NCBI GenBank assembly: GCA_019638395.1
Contig: JAHBTX010000003.1
Coordinates: 744,001 to 808,000, forward strand
Reading direction: 5' to 3'
Origin: Cyclobacteriaceae bacterium
GTDB taxonomy: Bacteria; Bacteroidota; Bacteroidia; Cytophagales; Cyclobacteriaceae
DNA length: 64,000 bases
In this document: in pieces, positions 34,404 to 44,430 of the stretch
Numbering within the stretch: the stretch's first letter is position 1
Layout: the number at the start of each line of letters is the position of its first letter
Program-made: the position numbers and the translations under genes
Notes under the pieces: generated by a model
Told to the model about the DNA's origin: nothing
Seen by the model: the letters and a program-made list of their open reading frames with translations, nothing else
The model's database searches: none

Positions 34404-35483
34404 TCAAACGGTTATATCGTATTCTTGTGTGGATTGGAATAAATAGGAGGGTAAGTTTTCTGAAGTAATAATATCTAATGGAAAGAGATAGTGTGGATTA
34501 AATCTTCGGTTGAAGAGCAGGTGATTAGCCAAAATCTGTGTTCCTAACTTTGCTTGTCTGGTTGGATTTTGATTGATAATAAAATCGATGGTACCTTTTT
34601 TCAGGCAATCAACATTGGCAGGAATAAGGTCGTAGCAAATAATCTTTATAGTAGCATTAAACACCTTGATAATTTCTGCAACTTTAAAACCTTTGGATGT
34701 GCTGATTAGCATACTAACCGGATTATGCTGCTGAATGATTTCCGCTAAGTTGGTTTTCAACTTACTTTCATCTTTACTGTTTAACCAGAAGGAATATACG
34801 CGGTGATTGTTGCCTATAAAGTCACGAAAGCCAGCTTCTTTTTCTTTCAGGTGAATGGCATTTTGAAGATCCTCATCTATATGCAGAATTATAAGTGTTT
34901 CTTTTTTACAAAGACCTATGGAAGCAAGTTGTCCCGCTAACCTGCCGCTTGTTATCAAATCTTGTCCAATAAAGGCAAGGGGTTCAATTCCGGGAATTTT
35001 AGAATTGATTAGTACGTACGGGATATCTTTAGCTGCCAGATTTTTAAATAATGATATGGATGGGAAGTAGAAAAGGGGGGCAATGAGTACGGCATCGGGT
35101 TTGGAATGGAAATTTTTTAACGCAGCTTCTATAAAAGAGTCGCGATTATTTAACTCGTAAAAAAAATTTTCAATCCTTAAACCTACTCCAAGTTGCTGAA
35201 ATTGTCTGAGTGCTGCTAAAATTCCGTCATATGCCTGTTTCCAGAAAGGGTCTGTCTGTGGGTTGGGGAGTAATGTTGTTATAAGGTGTTGTTTGCTTTT
35301 ACCCAGCGTTCGCGCAACAAGGTTAGGGCTGTAGTTAATCTTGGTAAGAATCTCATTAACCTTTTCTTTCGTAATTTTTGAAACCTTTCCCCGGTTGTGG
35401 ATAACCCGATCCACAGTACCTTCCGATACCCCGGCCATTTTTGCGATATCTTTTATTCGAATAAGGTTGCCAGATGCCTCCAT
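34404..35483 (-). CDS. LacI-family transcriptional regulator
   Basis: 359 aa from the ATG at 35483. An upstream in-frame start at 35555 would run through a 16-bp palindrome and add a non-family tail, so it is rejected. The DNA-binding helix-turn-helix is IRIKDIAKMAGVSEGTVDRV (about 8-27) with the minor-groove hinge near 50-60. The remainder is a periplasmic-binding-like sugar sensor (about 65-345). Divergent from susC, and probably the local regulator of the susCD operon and of itself. Confidence 0.92.
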   Translation of the reverse strand: MEASGNLIRIKDIAKMAGVSEGTVDRVIHNRGKVSKITKEKVNEILTKINYSPNLVARTLGKSKQHLITTLLPNPQTDPFWKQAYDGILAALRQFQQLGVGLRIENFFYELNNRDSFIEAALKNFHSKPDAVLIAPLFYFPSISLFKNLAAKDIPYVLINSKIPGIEPLAFIGQDLITSGRLAGQLASIGLCKKETLIILHIDEDLQNAIHLKEKEAGFRDFIGNNHRVYSFWLNSKDESKLKTNLAEIIQQHNPVSMLISTSKGFKVAEIIKVFNATIKIICYDLIPANVDCLKKGTIDFIINQNPTRQAKLGTQILANHLLFNRRFNPHYLFPLDIITSENLPSYLFQSTQEYDITV

Positions 35484-35524
35484 GCTGCAGTAAATATAAT
35501 TCAGAAATGTTGACTTTTTAAGTA

Positions 35525-35540
35525 GTGTGTGCGCACACAC
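35525..35540. promoter_or_regulatory. Candidate LacI-family operator (16-bp perfect palindrome)
   Basis: GTGTGTGCGCACACAC is a perfect palindrome with the central CG dinucleotide typical of LacI-family operators. It sits 42 bases upstream of the regulator's start codon, in the divergent region facing susC. Confidence 0.65.
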
Positions 35541-35649
35541 AAAACATGCTGGCAAATGGTCGTTAGGACAATATCCCTACACTAAAATTTGTAAAATCTG
35601 AGTATAACAAACGTAACCGCAATCGTTTTCGTAAAAAAATATCGAGCTT

Positions 35650-35682
35650 TTTGAATATAGCGTGGCCAAAATTTTAATTTTG
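35650..35682 (+). promoter_or_regulatory. Bacteroidota-type promoter for the susCD operon
   Basis: TTTG (35650-35653) and TAATTTTG (35675-35682, exact TAnnTTTG) are 21 bases apart. The susC ATG lies 74 bases beyond, leaving a leader. Confidence 0.65.
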
Positions 35683-35756
35683 AATAATAACCATTGTCCG
35701 GAATTTTATTTTGGCCATGTGTTTATAAACAAACAAAAACCCTAAACAATTATTTT

Positions 35757-38700
35757 ATGATGAGAAATCTCTACAGAAAACTCTCGCTCACGATGTGTTT
35801 TCTGCTAACGATTGCATCGGTTATGGCTCAGGAACGAACCGTATCGGGCACCGTTACAGACGAAACAGGCAGTACTATGCCTGGTGTAAACGTGTTATTA
35901 AAAGGTACTTCATCGGGTACCGTTACGGATGGCGATGGAAATTTCAGAATTTCCATTCCGAACGATCAGGCTGTGCTTGTAATTTCCTTTGTGGGCTATG
36001 CCACATCAGAGGTTATTGTGGGGTCGCGCTCGGTTGTAAATATTCAACTTACATCGGATGTTCAAACCTTAACAGAACTTGTAGTAACCGGTTACTCAGT
36101 TGATAAAAGGCGTGAGTTAACTGGTTCGGTTTCTACTGTAAAGGCGAAAGAACTTACCATTGCGCCAACAGGAAACGTAGAGCAAATGCTGCAGGGTCGC
36201 GTAGCCGGTGTTACGGTAATCACCAACGGTCAACCCGGTACCACCAGCCAGATTCGGGTTAGGGGTTTTGGGGCATTTGGGGGTAACAACCCACTCTATA
36301 TTGTAGATGGTGTACCAACTGAAAGTGTTGGCTTCATCAATCCTGACGATATTGAGAGTGTAACGGTATTGAAAGATGCAGCTGCTGCATCCATCTATGG
36401 AGCACGTGCGGCCAGTGGTGTTATTATTTATACAACCAAAAAAGGTGTAAAAGGTGGTGGCAGAAAGATTAATGTTACCTACGATCAAATGATAGGTGTA
36501 ACCAATCCGGGTAAAGGGTTGGAAATGTTAAATCCTACTGATTTTGCAGATTGGACATGGAGAGCCATCAGAAATACAGAAGATGCCAATGCAAGAGCAG
36601 AAGGTCGTTCTCCTAATTATGCCTCCGCTATAGCAACATTTAATCACCCTCAGTTCGGAACAGGGGCAACACCTGTTATTCCTGATTATTTAAGAGTTGG
36701 TGCGCAAAATGGAGCCTCAATTACAGGCCCAGTAGATTTGAATGCACAGCGATTACTTTACAATGTTGACCCTCGCTTGGGTGGTATCTACAACGTTATA
36801 GCAGCTAACAAACAAGGTACAGATTGGTATGATGAAATTACAAGAAATGCTCCTGTGGTGCGCCAAACCTTAGGTGTGAGTGGTGGTAACGAATCGCACC
36901 GGTTTTACATTGGTCTGAGTGGTCAAGACCAAAAAGGTATTCTGCTAAATCAATCATTCAAGCGTTATGCTGTTCGGGCAAATGCTGAATTTGATATTAA
37001 AAAGACTTTCCGGGTTGGAATGAATTCACAGTTTACATACAACCAGGCATTGGGTCTTATTGGTGATGGTGGTGGAATTGGCAGCGCAGATGATGAAAAT
37101 GATATTCTTGCAGCTTTCCGGATGCCAACCATTATTCCTGTTTATAATGTGTTTGGAGGTTATGCCGGAACTGCTGCCGGTGGATTTAACAACCCGCGTA
37201 ACCCAGTGGCAACACGCGATGGTATGAAAAACGATCGCAGTTACAATGCAGCGGGTTTTGGAAATGTTTATGCAGAATGGGATGTGATTCCGGGGTTAAC
37301 CCTAAGAACAAGTGCCGGGGGTAGTTATTCGAACTATAATTATCGTTCTTATGGCCGTTGGCAATATGAAAACTCTGAAAACAACTCAGCATTTTCTTTT
37401 AGCCAGGGAAATGGCTATAACTTCGGATGGACGTTTACCAACACGGCCAATTACAAAAAGACTTTTGATGTACACAGCTTAGATGTATTAGTAGGTCAGG
37501 AGGCTCTTAACACAGGAGCAGGTTGGGATTTGAGTGCATCTGGATTAAATCCATTTTCATGGGATCCTAATTTTGTGAATTTATCACAAACAAGTTCCCG
37601 GGTTGTAAACAGTTCTCAATACCTGGGGGTTAATTTCTATTCTCTATTTGGAAGAGTAAACTATAGTTTGAAAGAAAAATACATTTTAAGTGCGGTTGTT
37701 AGACGCGATGGTTCAAGTCGCTTTGGTGCAAACAATCGCTATGGTGTATTCCCTGCAGTTTCGGTTGCATGGAGAATTTCAGACGAAGCCTTTATGGACG
37801 CGTTGCCATTTGTTAGCGATTTGAAAATAAGAGGTGGGTATGGAGCCATGGGTAATTCGAATAACGTGGCACCAGCTAACCAGTATTTCTTGTACGGTGG
37901 TTCTTTGGGTGCTTCATCGTATGATATTGGTGGTTCTAATAGTTCAGCTACTCAGGGCTTTTACAGAACCCGCATTGGCAACGTAGATGCCAAATGGGAA
38001 ACCAGTGTAACGAAGAATATTGGTTTTGATGGTAACCTGTTTGATGGACGGTTAGACGTTATAGTTGACTTCTGGGAGAAGGACACCAGAGACTTGTTGT
38101 TGCAGGTTCCTGTAGTGGCACAAGCTGGGATAGATGCTCAGGCGCCTGCACGAAATGTAGCCCGCATGTTGAACCGGGGCTTGGATATTGCCATAACGGG
38201 CAAAGGAAAAATTGCCGGTGGTTTAACCTACGAAGCAACTGTTAACGGAAGCTTTTTGAAGAATGAAATTTCGCAGGTTGCTCCTGGCCTAACATATATC
38301 ACAACCATTAACCCAGGCTACAGAGGTATTAATCCTATCCGAAACGGAGTAGGCCAGCCTATCTCGGCATTCTTTGGTTACAAAGTTCAGGGTATATTCC
38401 AAACTCAGGAAGAAGTTAATGCGGCTGCAAACCAGGATGGTAAAGGTATTGGTCGTTTCCGGTTCGAAGATCTTAATGGTGATGGATCAATCACTCCGGA
38501 TGACAGAACATACTTAGGTAGCCCGGTTCCTAAATTTACCGGAGGCTTGAACTTCATTCTGCGGTATAAGAATTTCGATTTGGAAGCTTATACCTATGTA
38601 TCGTTGGGTAATAAGATATTCAATGTGTCAAAGTGGTTTACAGACTTCTACCCATCATTCCAGGGTGCTTCAATCAGTGCTCGAGTGAAGGATTCATGGA

Positions 38701-39032
38701 GTCCGGATAACAGGGGTGCATCTACTCCGATTTTTGAAAGTGCATCAAACTTCAGCACGAACCAGCAATCCAACTCTTTCTATGTAGAGGATGGTAGCTA
38801 TTTGCGCATGCAAAACATTACCTTAGGATACAACATGCCTGCTGCCATTATGGATAAAGTTAAGTTAACCCGTGTGCGTATATTCTTGTCAACTAACAAC
38901 TTGTTTACTATTACTAAATACAGTGGTCTCGATCCTTCAGTAGGTGGAGCAGCTGATACCAGTTTTGGTATTGATGTTGGAAATTATCCAATTACGCGCA
39001 GCATTACTGGTGGTTTTAATATTGGATTCTAA
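35757..39032 (+). CDS. SusC/RagA family TonB-dependent outer-membrane transporter
   Basis: 1091 aa from the ATG at 35757, which gives a proper signal peptide (ending SVMAQ); earlier in-frame starts would add about 21 non-hydrophobic residues. After the signal comes a carboxypeptidase-like beta-sandwich domain (VSGTVTDETGSTMPGVNVLL), the TonB box TLTELVVTGY, the plug with VRGFGAFGGNNPLYIVDGVP, then a 22-strand barrel ending in aromatic residues (GGFNIGF). It imports oligosaccharides or similar ligands across the outer membrane with the SusD partner encoded 11 bases downstream. Ligand unknown. Confidence 0.96.
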   Translation: MMRNLYRKLSLTMCFLLTIASVMAQERTVSGTVTDETGSTMPGVNVLLKGTSSGTVTDGDGNFRISIPNDQAVLVISFVGYATSEVIVGSRSVVNIQLTSDVQTLTELVVTGYSVDKRRELTGSVSTVKAKELTIAPTGNVEQMLQGRVAGVTVITNGQPGTTSQIRVRGFGAFGGNNPLYIVDGVPTESVGFINPDDIESVTVLKDAAAASIYGARAASGVIIYTTKKGVKGGGRKINVTYDQMIGVTNPGKGLEMLNPTDFADWTWRAIRNTEDANARAEGRSPNYASAIATFNHPQFGTGATPVIPDYLRVGAQNGASITGPVDLNAQRLLYNVDPRLGGIYNVIAANKQGTDWYDEITRNAPVVRQTLGVSGGNESHRFYIGLSGQDQKGILLNQSFKRYAVRANAEFDIKKTFRVGMNSQFTYNQALGLIGDGGGIGSADDENDILAAFRMPTIIPVYNVFGGYAGTAAGGFNNPRNPVATRDGMKNDRSYNAAGFGNVYAEWDVIPGLTLRTSAGGSYSNYNYRSYGRWQYENSENNSAFSFSQGNGYNFGWTFTNTANYKKTFDVHSLDVLVGQEALNTGAGWDLSASGLNPFSWDPNFVNLSQTSSRVVNSSQYLGVNFYSLFGRVNYSLKEKYILSAVVRRDGSSRFGANNRYGVFPAVSVAWRISDEAFMDALPFVSDLKIRGGYGAMGNSNNVAPANQYFLYGGSLGASSYDIGGSNSSATQGFYRTRIGNVDAKWETSVTKNIGFDGNLFDGRLDVIVDFWEKDTRDLLLQVPVVAQAGIDAQAPARNVARMLNRGLDIAITGKGKIAGGLTYEATVNGSFLKNEISQVAPGLTYITTINPGYRGINPIRNGVGQPISAFFGYKVQGIFQTQEEVNAAANQDGKGIGRFRFEDLNGDGSITPDDRTYLGSPVPKFTGGLNFILRYKNFDLEAYTYVSLGNKIFNVSKWFTDFYPSFQGASISARVKDSWSPDNRGASTPIFESASNFSTNQQSNSFYVEDGSYLRMQNITLGYNMPAAIMDKVKLTRVRIFLSTNNLFTITKYSGLDPSVGGAADTSFGIDVGNYPITRSITGGFNIGF

Positions 39033-39043
39033 TCTGAAATCTT

Positions 39044-40831
39044 ATGAATTTTATAAATATGACAAACAGAATCAAGAAAGGCATTGCCGTTTCGCTGGTG
39101 CTTTGCCTTGCTGTAGTGTATTCTTGCGATGACAGTTTTCTGGATGTTCCTGCAACAGGAGCGCTGGATTTGAATCTGCTCGCAACTGGTCCGGGTATGG
39201 AAGCTACATTAATTTCAGTCTATGCTCAGGTAAATGGTAGGGCTAATCGTATGGCCAGTGCAACCAATTGGGTTTGGGGAAGTATTCGCGGTGGTGATGC
39301 TAACAAAGGCACCGACCCGGGCGACTTCTCAGATATTAACCCTATACAACGTTTCGAAGCCATACCAACACAAGGCGTTATTAGCGATTTGTATAATGGC
39401 TCTTACGAAGGGGTAGCTCGTGCCAATGCGGTTTTAAAAATGACCAATCTCGCACCGAGCGAAACTACAGCCCAGCAAGCGCAAATCTTACAAATTCGTG
39501 CACAGGCAAGATTTTTGCGCGCTCATTTTTACTTCCAACTGAAGCGTGCCTTTAACAACACACCTTACGTAGATGAGACAATAGATGTGGCCGGTGGTGG
39601 TGTGGCTCCAGGAATTGAACTTGTTAAAAATGATCAAGACTTGTGGCCTAAAATTGAAGCCGACTTACAATTTGCTTATGAAAACCTACCGGTTACACAA
39701 GCTCAGGTTGGTAGAGTTAATAAGTGGGCCGCTGCTGCATATTTAGCTAAGGTTTACATGTATCAGAAAAAGTTTGCCCAAGCTAAAGCATTGTTCGATT
39801 TAATGATCAACCCTGACGGAACTGGCAAAGTTGTTACATCTAATAATAAAACCTGGGGCTTGGTTCCTTATTATGCAAATATATTTAAAGCATCTAACGA
39901 CAACCATGAAGAGTCTATTTGGGCTTATCAGGCTGCTGCTAATACAGGTTCAGTTAATAATGCCAACCCAGAGTTTGACTTGAACTGGCCATATAACACG
40001 GGTGCGGATGGACCTGGTAACTGTTGCGGATTCTTTCAGCCAAGTTTTGAGTTGGCAAACTCATTCAGAACTGATGCAAACGGACTTCCTTTATTAGATG
40101 GTTCGTACAATACGGGTGCTAACCAACTTGTTACAGACATGGGCCTTGAATCTGAAGATGCCTTTACGCCTGATGCAGGTAACCTGGATCCGCGTATTGA
40201 TCATTCTATTGGAAGGAGGGGTATCATGTATTTAGACTGGATTCCATTTCCAGGTAAAAAATGGATCCGTAACCAACCAAATGGTGGTCCTTATGCCCCT
40301 AAAAAATATGTTTATTACAAAACAGACAGAGGTGGCCTTCAGGATAACAGTTCTTGGACACCAGGCTATACAGCCATTAACTACACTATAATTCGATATG
40401 CCGATGTTTTGTTAATGGCTGCGGAAGCTGAAATAGAAGAAGGAGACCCGGCTCGTGCTAAAGTTTATGTTAATGCCGTACGAGCCAGGGCTGCTGCTTC
40501 GGAACTGATTGTAAACGGTAACCCTGCTGCCAACTACGAAATAGGTCTTTATCCACCCGGTGATACCTGGGCGAAAGATGATGCTACCCGTAATAAAGTT
40601 CGTTTTGAACGTAAGTTGGAACTATCCGGTGAGGGACACAGATTCTTCGATTTAGTACGCTGGGGAATTGCAGCTCCAACTATTACCGCATATTTAAATT
40701 ATGAATCAGTGAAATTGCCTAACACATTGGGCGGATCGGTATTTAATGCTGGTAAAGATGAACTCTTACCAATACCACAGGCGCAAATTGATTTGGCTCC
40801 TGGTATTTTACAACAAAACCCAGGGTTCTGA
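39044..40831 (+). CDS. SusD/RagB family nutrient-binding lipoprotein
   Basis: 595 aa. A lipoprotein signal ends VVYSC (Cys about 28), followed by the SusD-type start DDSFLDVPATGALD. The TPR-helical SusD fold follows, with typical segments ARFLRAHFYFQLKRAFNNTP (about 164-183), YADVLLMAAEAEIEEGDPAR (about 450-470) and RFERKLELSGEGHRFFDLVR (about 525-545). It caps the SusC barrel and captures ligand at the cell surface. ATG codons 1 and 6 are both possible starts. A hairpin terminator follows the stop codon. Confidence 0.95.
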   Translation: MNFINMTNRIKKGIAVSLVLCLAVVYSCDDSFLDVPATGALDLNLLATGPGMEATLISVYAQVNGRANRMASATNWVWGSIRGGDANKGTDPGDFSDINPIQRFEAIPTQGVISDLYNGSYEGVARANAVLKMTNLAPSETTAQQAQILQIRAQARFLRAHFYFQLKRAFNNTPYVDETIDVAGGGVAPGIELVKNDQDLWPKIEADLQFAYENLPVTQAQVGRVNKWAAAAYLAKVYMYQKKFAQAKALFDLMINPDGTGKVVTSNNKTWGLVPYYANIFKASNDNHEESIWAYQAAANTGSVNNANPEFDLNWPYNTGADGPGNCCGFFQPSFELANSFRTDANGLPLLDGSYNTGANQLVTDMGLESEDAFTPDAGNLDPRIDHSIGRRGIMYLDWIPFPGKKWIRNQPNGGPYAPKKYVYYKTDRGGLQDNSSWTPGYTAINYTIIRYADVLLMAAEAEIEEGDPARAKVYVNAVRARAAASELIVNGNPAANYEIGLYPPGDTWAKDDATRNKVRFERKLELSGEGHRFFDLVRWGIAAPTITAYLNYESVKLPNTLGGSVFNAGKDELLPIPQAQIDLAPGILQQNPGF

Positions 40832-40858
40832 TTTACCCTTCTAAAAATTCGGATTACA

Positions 40859-40890
40859 AACAAGGCCAATTTAAATTGGCCTTGTTTTTT
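40859..40890 (+). terminator. Hairpin terminator or attenuator after susD
   Basis: AACAAGGCCAATTT and AAATTGGCCTTGTT form a 14-base perfect inverted repeat followed by TTTT. It lies between susD and the ASPIC/UnbV gene, only 15 bases before the next start codon. It probably lowers expression of the downstream genes rather than separating them fully. Confidence 0.75.
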
Positions 40891-40904
40891 TATTTTAACC
40901 ACAA

Positions 40905-43900
40905 ATGAAAACTGCTGCTATATCCACCATTGTATTATTTGTCCTTTGTGTAGTTGCCTGCAAGGAAAAAAAGGAGGATACCTTGTTTAAACTACTTGAT
41001 GAAGATTTTACAGGAATTGATTTTAATAATAAAATCTTTGAATCGGATAGTTTTAATATTTTAACCTACGAGTACATTTACAACGGAGGTGGGGTAGCTG
41101 CTGCGGATTTTAATAACGATTCATTTATTGATTTGCTCTTTACAGGAAATCAGGTTTCCAACCGCCTGTATCTCGGAAAGGGCAACATGAAATTTACGGA
41201 TGCCACCCAGGCAAGCGGACTTTTCAGCGAGTCAAAGTGGAGTTCGGGGGTAAGTGTGGTGGATATTAACAACGATGGGCTGCTGGATGTATATGTGTGC
41301 GCAACGGCTCATCCCAGTGAGGAACTGCGAAAAAACATGTTGTTTATCAATAAAGGAATTGACTCAAATGGCATTCCTGTTTTTGTGGACGAAGCAAAGG
41401 CTTACGGTCTTGATTTCAATGGCCACAGTATTACATCAGCCTTTTTTGATTACGATAAGGATGGAGACCTGGATGTTTACATTCTTGTTAACGTGAAGTT
41501 AAACAACGTGCCAACAACTTTCCGCGCCAAGATTGAAGACGGTTCCTCTGCCAATAACGATCGACTTTTCAGAAACGAGGGTAATGGAAAATTTACTGAC
41601 GTAACCTTGGAATCCGGAATACGCTATGAGGGCTTTGGATTAGGGTTAGCCATTCAGGATTTTAACGATGATGAGTGGCCGGATATCTATGTTTCCAACG
41701 ATTACCTATCCAACGATATCCTCTACTTAAACAACACGAACGGTACATTTACAAATGCCACCAGCCAACTATTAGGCCATCAAAGTCAATTCTCGATGGG
41801 CAACGATGTGGCTGATATCAATAACGATGCGCAGCCCGATATAATCACCTTAGATATGCTACCCGAGAACAGCGAGCGAAAGAAAACAACCATTGGAAAT
41901 AAAAGCTACCAGAACAACATCAACAACGATACTTATAAGTATCAATATCAATATGTGCGAAATATGCTGCAATTGAATAATGGTGTAAAATCGGGAATAA
42001 AGTTTAGCGAGGTAGGTCAGTTTTCGGGTGTTTATCAAACCGAATGGAGTTGGTCGCCCTTGTTTGCTGATTTTGATAACGATGGTTACCGGGATTTGGT
42101 TATTACAAATGGCTTCCCGAAAGATATCACCGATAAAGATTTTGCTAATTACAGAGCTCAACTTATTAACATTGCGCCCCCGGGCTTCCTGGTTGATTCT
42201 ATACCGATAGTAAAAATCCCAAACTATGCATTCCGAAATAATGGCGATTTAACTTTTGAAGATGTGTCGGCTTTGTGGGGATTGAACCAGGCTTCATTTT
42301 CAAATGGGGCAGTATTTGCAGACCTTGATAACGATGGCGACCTCGATTACGTAGTTAATAATATTAATGGAGCGGCCTTTGTATATGAGAATCAACTTAA
42401 TAAAAAAACAGAACCAACAGCATCTAATTTTTTGCGTATTGAATTTGATGGGCCTAAGCACAACTTAAATGGGTTGGGCACCAAAGTTTATGTTTATGCG
42501 AACGGGCTATTACAATATCATGAGCATTACCCGTACAGAGGTTACTTATCATCAGTAGAAGGTACAGCTCATTTTGGATTGGGAACATCCGTTAGTGCCG
42601 ACTCAATAAAAGTAATCTGGCCTGATGGATCAGAACAAATTTTACGTTCAGTACCGGCCAATCAGGAATTAATTGTGCATCATCAGGATGCCACACCTAA
42701 ACGTGCGCAACCCCACAGCAACAACCACCTCGTAACCGAAGCTTCGGTGGAGTCTGGCATTCAATACAAACACAGTCAAACCGATATTATCGATTTTAAT
42801 ATTCAACGAACAATTCCACATAAATTTTCTCAGTTTGGGCCTGCGCTTGCTGTAGGGGATGTTAATGGCGATGGCAGGGATGATATTTATATAAGCGGTG
42901 CCACAAATCGAAGCGGACAATTTTTTATTCAAGGCGGCAATGGGAAATTTAAAGCAGGTCAAAAGATAAATGGTTCCAATGAATTTACGGAAGAAAGTAC
43001 TGCGTTGCTTTTTGATTTTGATAATGATGGCGATCAGGATTTATACTTAGGCAAAGGTGGGTTCGAACTGGAAGAGGGAACAGCCTACCAACCAAACTTG
43101 TATATTAACAACAAGGGGAACTTTATGTTGAGTAACGGATTGTTACCGGAAATTAACATCAGTACATCCTGCGTTAGGGCGGCAGACTTTGATCGGGATG
43201 GTGACCTTGATTTATTTATAGGAGGTAGGGTTATTCCAGGTAAATATCCGTTACCGCCCCGTAGCTACCTGTTAAGAAATGAAAATGGTAAGTACGTGGA
43301 TGTTACGGAGGCGGTTTGTCCGCAATTGGTGTCGTTGGGTTTGGTAACGGATGCAATCTGGAGCGACTATGATAATGATGGAACTCCTGATTTAATTGTG
43401 GTTGGAGAATTAATGTCTGTTACACTTTTAAAAAACACAAGTGGCAAGCTTTCAAGAATAAACTCCGGTTTGGATAATTATGTTGGGTGGTGGAATAGTA
43501 TTGTGGGTGCCGATTTTGATCAGGACGGAGATATAGATTATGTAGTTGGTAATTTAGGATTAAACAACTCGTACAAGGTTTCTGATAATCGCCCCATGCG
43601 TGTATTTGCAAAAGATTTAGACAGTAATGGCAGTATAGAAGCGTTAATGTTCTGCTACAGTAAAATGGCTGATGGAACCGAACAATTATGCCCCATACAT
43701 TTCTGGGATGAATTGAATCAACAAAGTCCACGATTCAGACGCCAGTTTACCAAATACAAACATTTCAGTAAATCTACGTGGGAAACACTTCTTTCTGCCG
43801 AAGATAAAAAAGACGCTTACATAAAGGATGTGAATTATACCGCGTCCGCTTACATCGAAAACCTGGGTAATGGCAATTTTAAACTGGATGCATTACCGGT

Positions 43901-44414
43901 AGAAACGCAACTGGCTCCGGTTAACGGAATACTTGCAACCGATATAAACGGTGACTCCTGGTTAGATATATTGCTGATAGGTAACGATTATGGAAATGAG
44001 GTGTTTATTGGGCGGCATGATGCCTTAACCGGTGTTGCGCTTTTAAATAATAAGCAAGGTAGGTTTACGGTTGAACAAACAAGTAATAGTGGGTTTTATG
44101 TTCCCAACGATGCAAAGGCTTTGGTTCAGCTTTCGAGGCCATCAGGAGATTTAATTGTAGCATCGCAAAACCAGGATAGCCTTAAAGTATTTTCAAACCG
44201 CCAACAAATTTCATCGGTATTCAAGCCAGAACCCCTTGACGAATATGCGATTCTGTCTTTTAAAGATGGCGGAAAAAGAAAATATGAATTCTACTATGGT
44301 GCCGGGTTTCACGCACAATCAACTCGCAACCTCAACATTCCGGCACAAGTTGTTGAATTAGTAGTTTTCAATTCGAAAGGTGAAGGTCGGAAAATTGTTT
44401 TAAAAGGAATCTAA
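40905..44414 (+). CDS. FG-GAP/VCBS-repeat lipoprotein with ASPIC/UnbV domain (CRTAC1-like)
   Basis: 1169 aa. Lipoprotein signal ending VVAC (Cys about 19). FG-GAP/VCBS repeats with calcium-loop motifs run from about 60 to 500: DFNNDSFIDLLFTG, DINNDGLLDVYV, DYDKDGDLDVYI, DFDNDGYRDLVI. An ASPIC/UnbV domain lies at about 510-585 (NGLGTKVYVYANGLL, HFGLGTSVSADSIKVIWPDG). A second set of repeats continues to the C-terminus. Such lipoproteins are frequent partners in SusCD loci and may bind ligand at the surface. The enzymatic role, if any, is unknown. Confidence 0.93.
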   Translation: MKTAAISTIVLFVLCVVACKEKKEDTLFKLLDEDFTGIDFNNKIFESDSFNILTYEYIYNGGGVAAADFNNDSFIDLLFTGNQVSNRLYLGKGNMKFTDATQASGLFSESKWSSGVSVVDINNDGLLDVYVCATAHPSEELRKNMLFINKGIDSNGIPVFVDEAKAYGLDFNGHSITSAFFDYDKDGDLDVYILVNVKLNNVPTTFRAKIEDGSSANNDRLFRNEGNGKFTDVTLESGIRYEGFGLGLAIQDFNDDEWPDIYVSNDYLSNDILYLNNTNGTFTNATSQLLGHQSQFSMGNDVADINNDAQPDIITLDMLPENSERKKTTIGNKSYQNNINNDTYKYQYQYVRNMLQLNNGVKSGIKFSEVGQFSGVYQTEWSWSPLFADFDNDGYRDLVITNGFPKDITDKDFANYRAQLINIAPPGFLVDSIPIVKIPNYAFRNNGDLTFEDVSALWGLNQASFSNGAVFADLDNDGDLDYVVNNINGAAFVYENQLNKKTEPTASNFLRIEFDGPKHNLNGLGTKVYVYANGLLQYHEHYPYRGYLSSVEGTAHFGLGTSVSADSIKVIWPDGSEQILRSVPANQELIVHHQDATPKRAQPHSNNHLVTEASVESGIQYKHSQTDIIDFNIQRTIPHKFSQFGPALAVGDVNGDGRDDIYISGATNRSGQFFIQGGNGKFKAGQKINGSNEFTEESTALLFDFDNDGDQDLYLGKGGFELEEGTAYQPNLYINNKGNFMLSNGLLPEINISTSCVRAADFDRDGDLDLFIGGRVIPGKYPLPPRSYLLRNENGKYVDVTEAVCPQLVSLGLVTDAIWSDYDNDGTPDLIVVGELMSVTLLKNTSGKLSRINSGLDNYVGWWNSIVGADFDQDGDIDYVVGNLGLNNSYKVSDNRPMRVFAKDLDSNGSIEALMFCYSKMADGTEQLCPIHFWDELNQQSPRFRRQFTKYKHFSKSTWETLLSAEDKKDAYIKDVNYTASAYIENLGNGNFKLDALPVETQLAPVNGILATDINGDSWLDILLIGNDYGNEVFIGRHDALTGVALLNNKQGRFTVEQTSNSGFYVPNDAKALVQLSRPSGDLIVASQNQDSLKVFSNRQQISSVFKPEPLDEYAILSFKDGGKRKYEFYYGAGFHAQSTRNLNIPAQVVELVVFNSKGEGRKIVLKGI

Positions 44415-44430
44415 ACTTAACTACACGCGT

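Noticed and set aside
35483-35555. A 24-residue longer LacI regulator
   Set aside because: The extension crosses a perfect operator-like palindrome and does not resemble the family, whose N-terminus begins a few residues before the helix-turn-helix.
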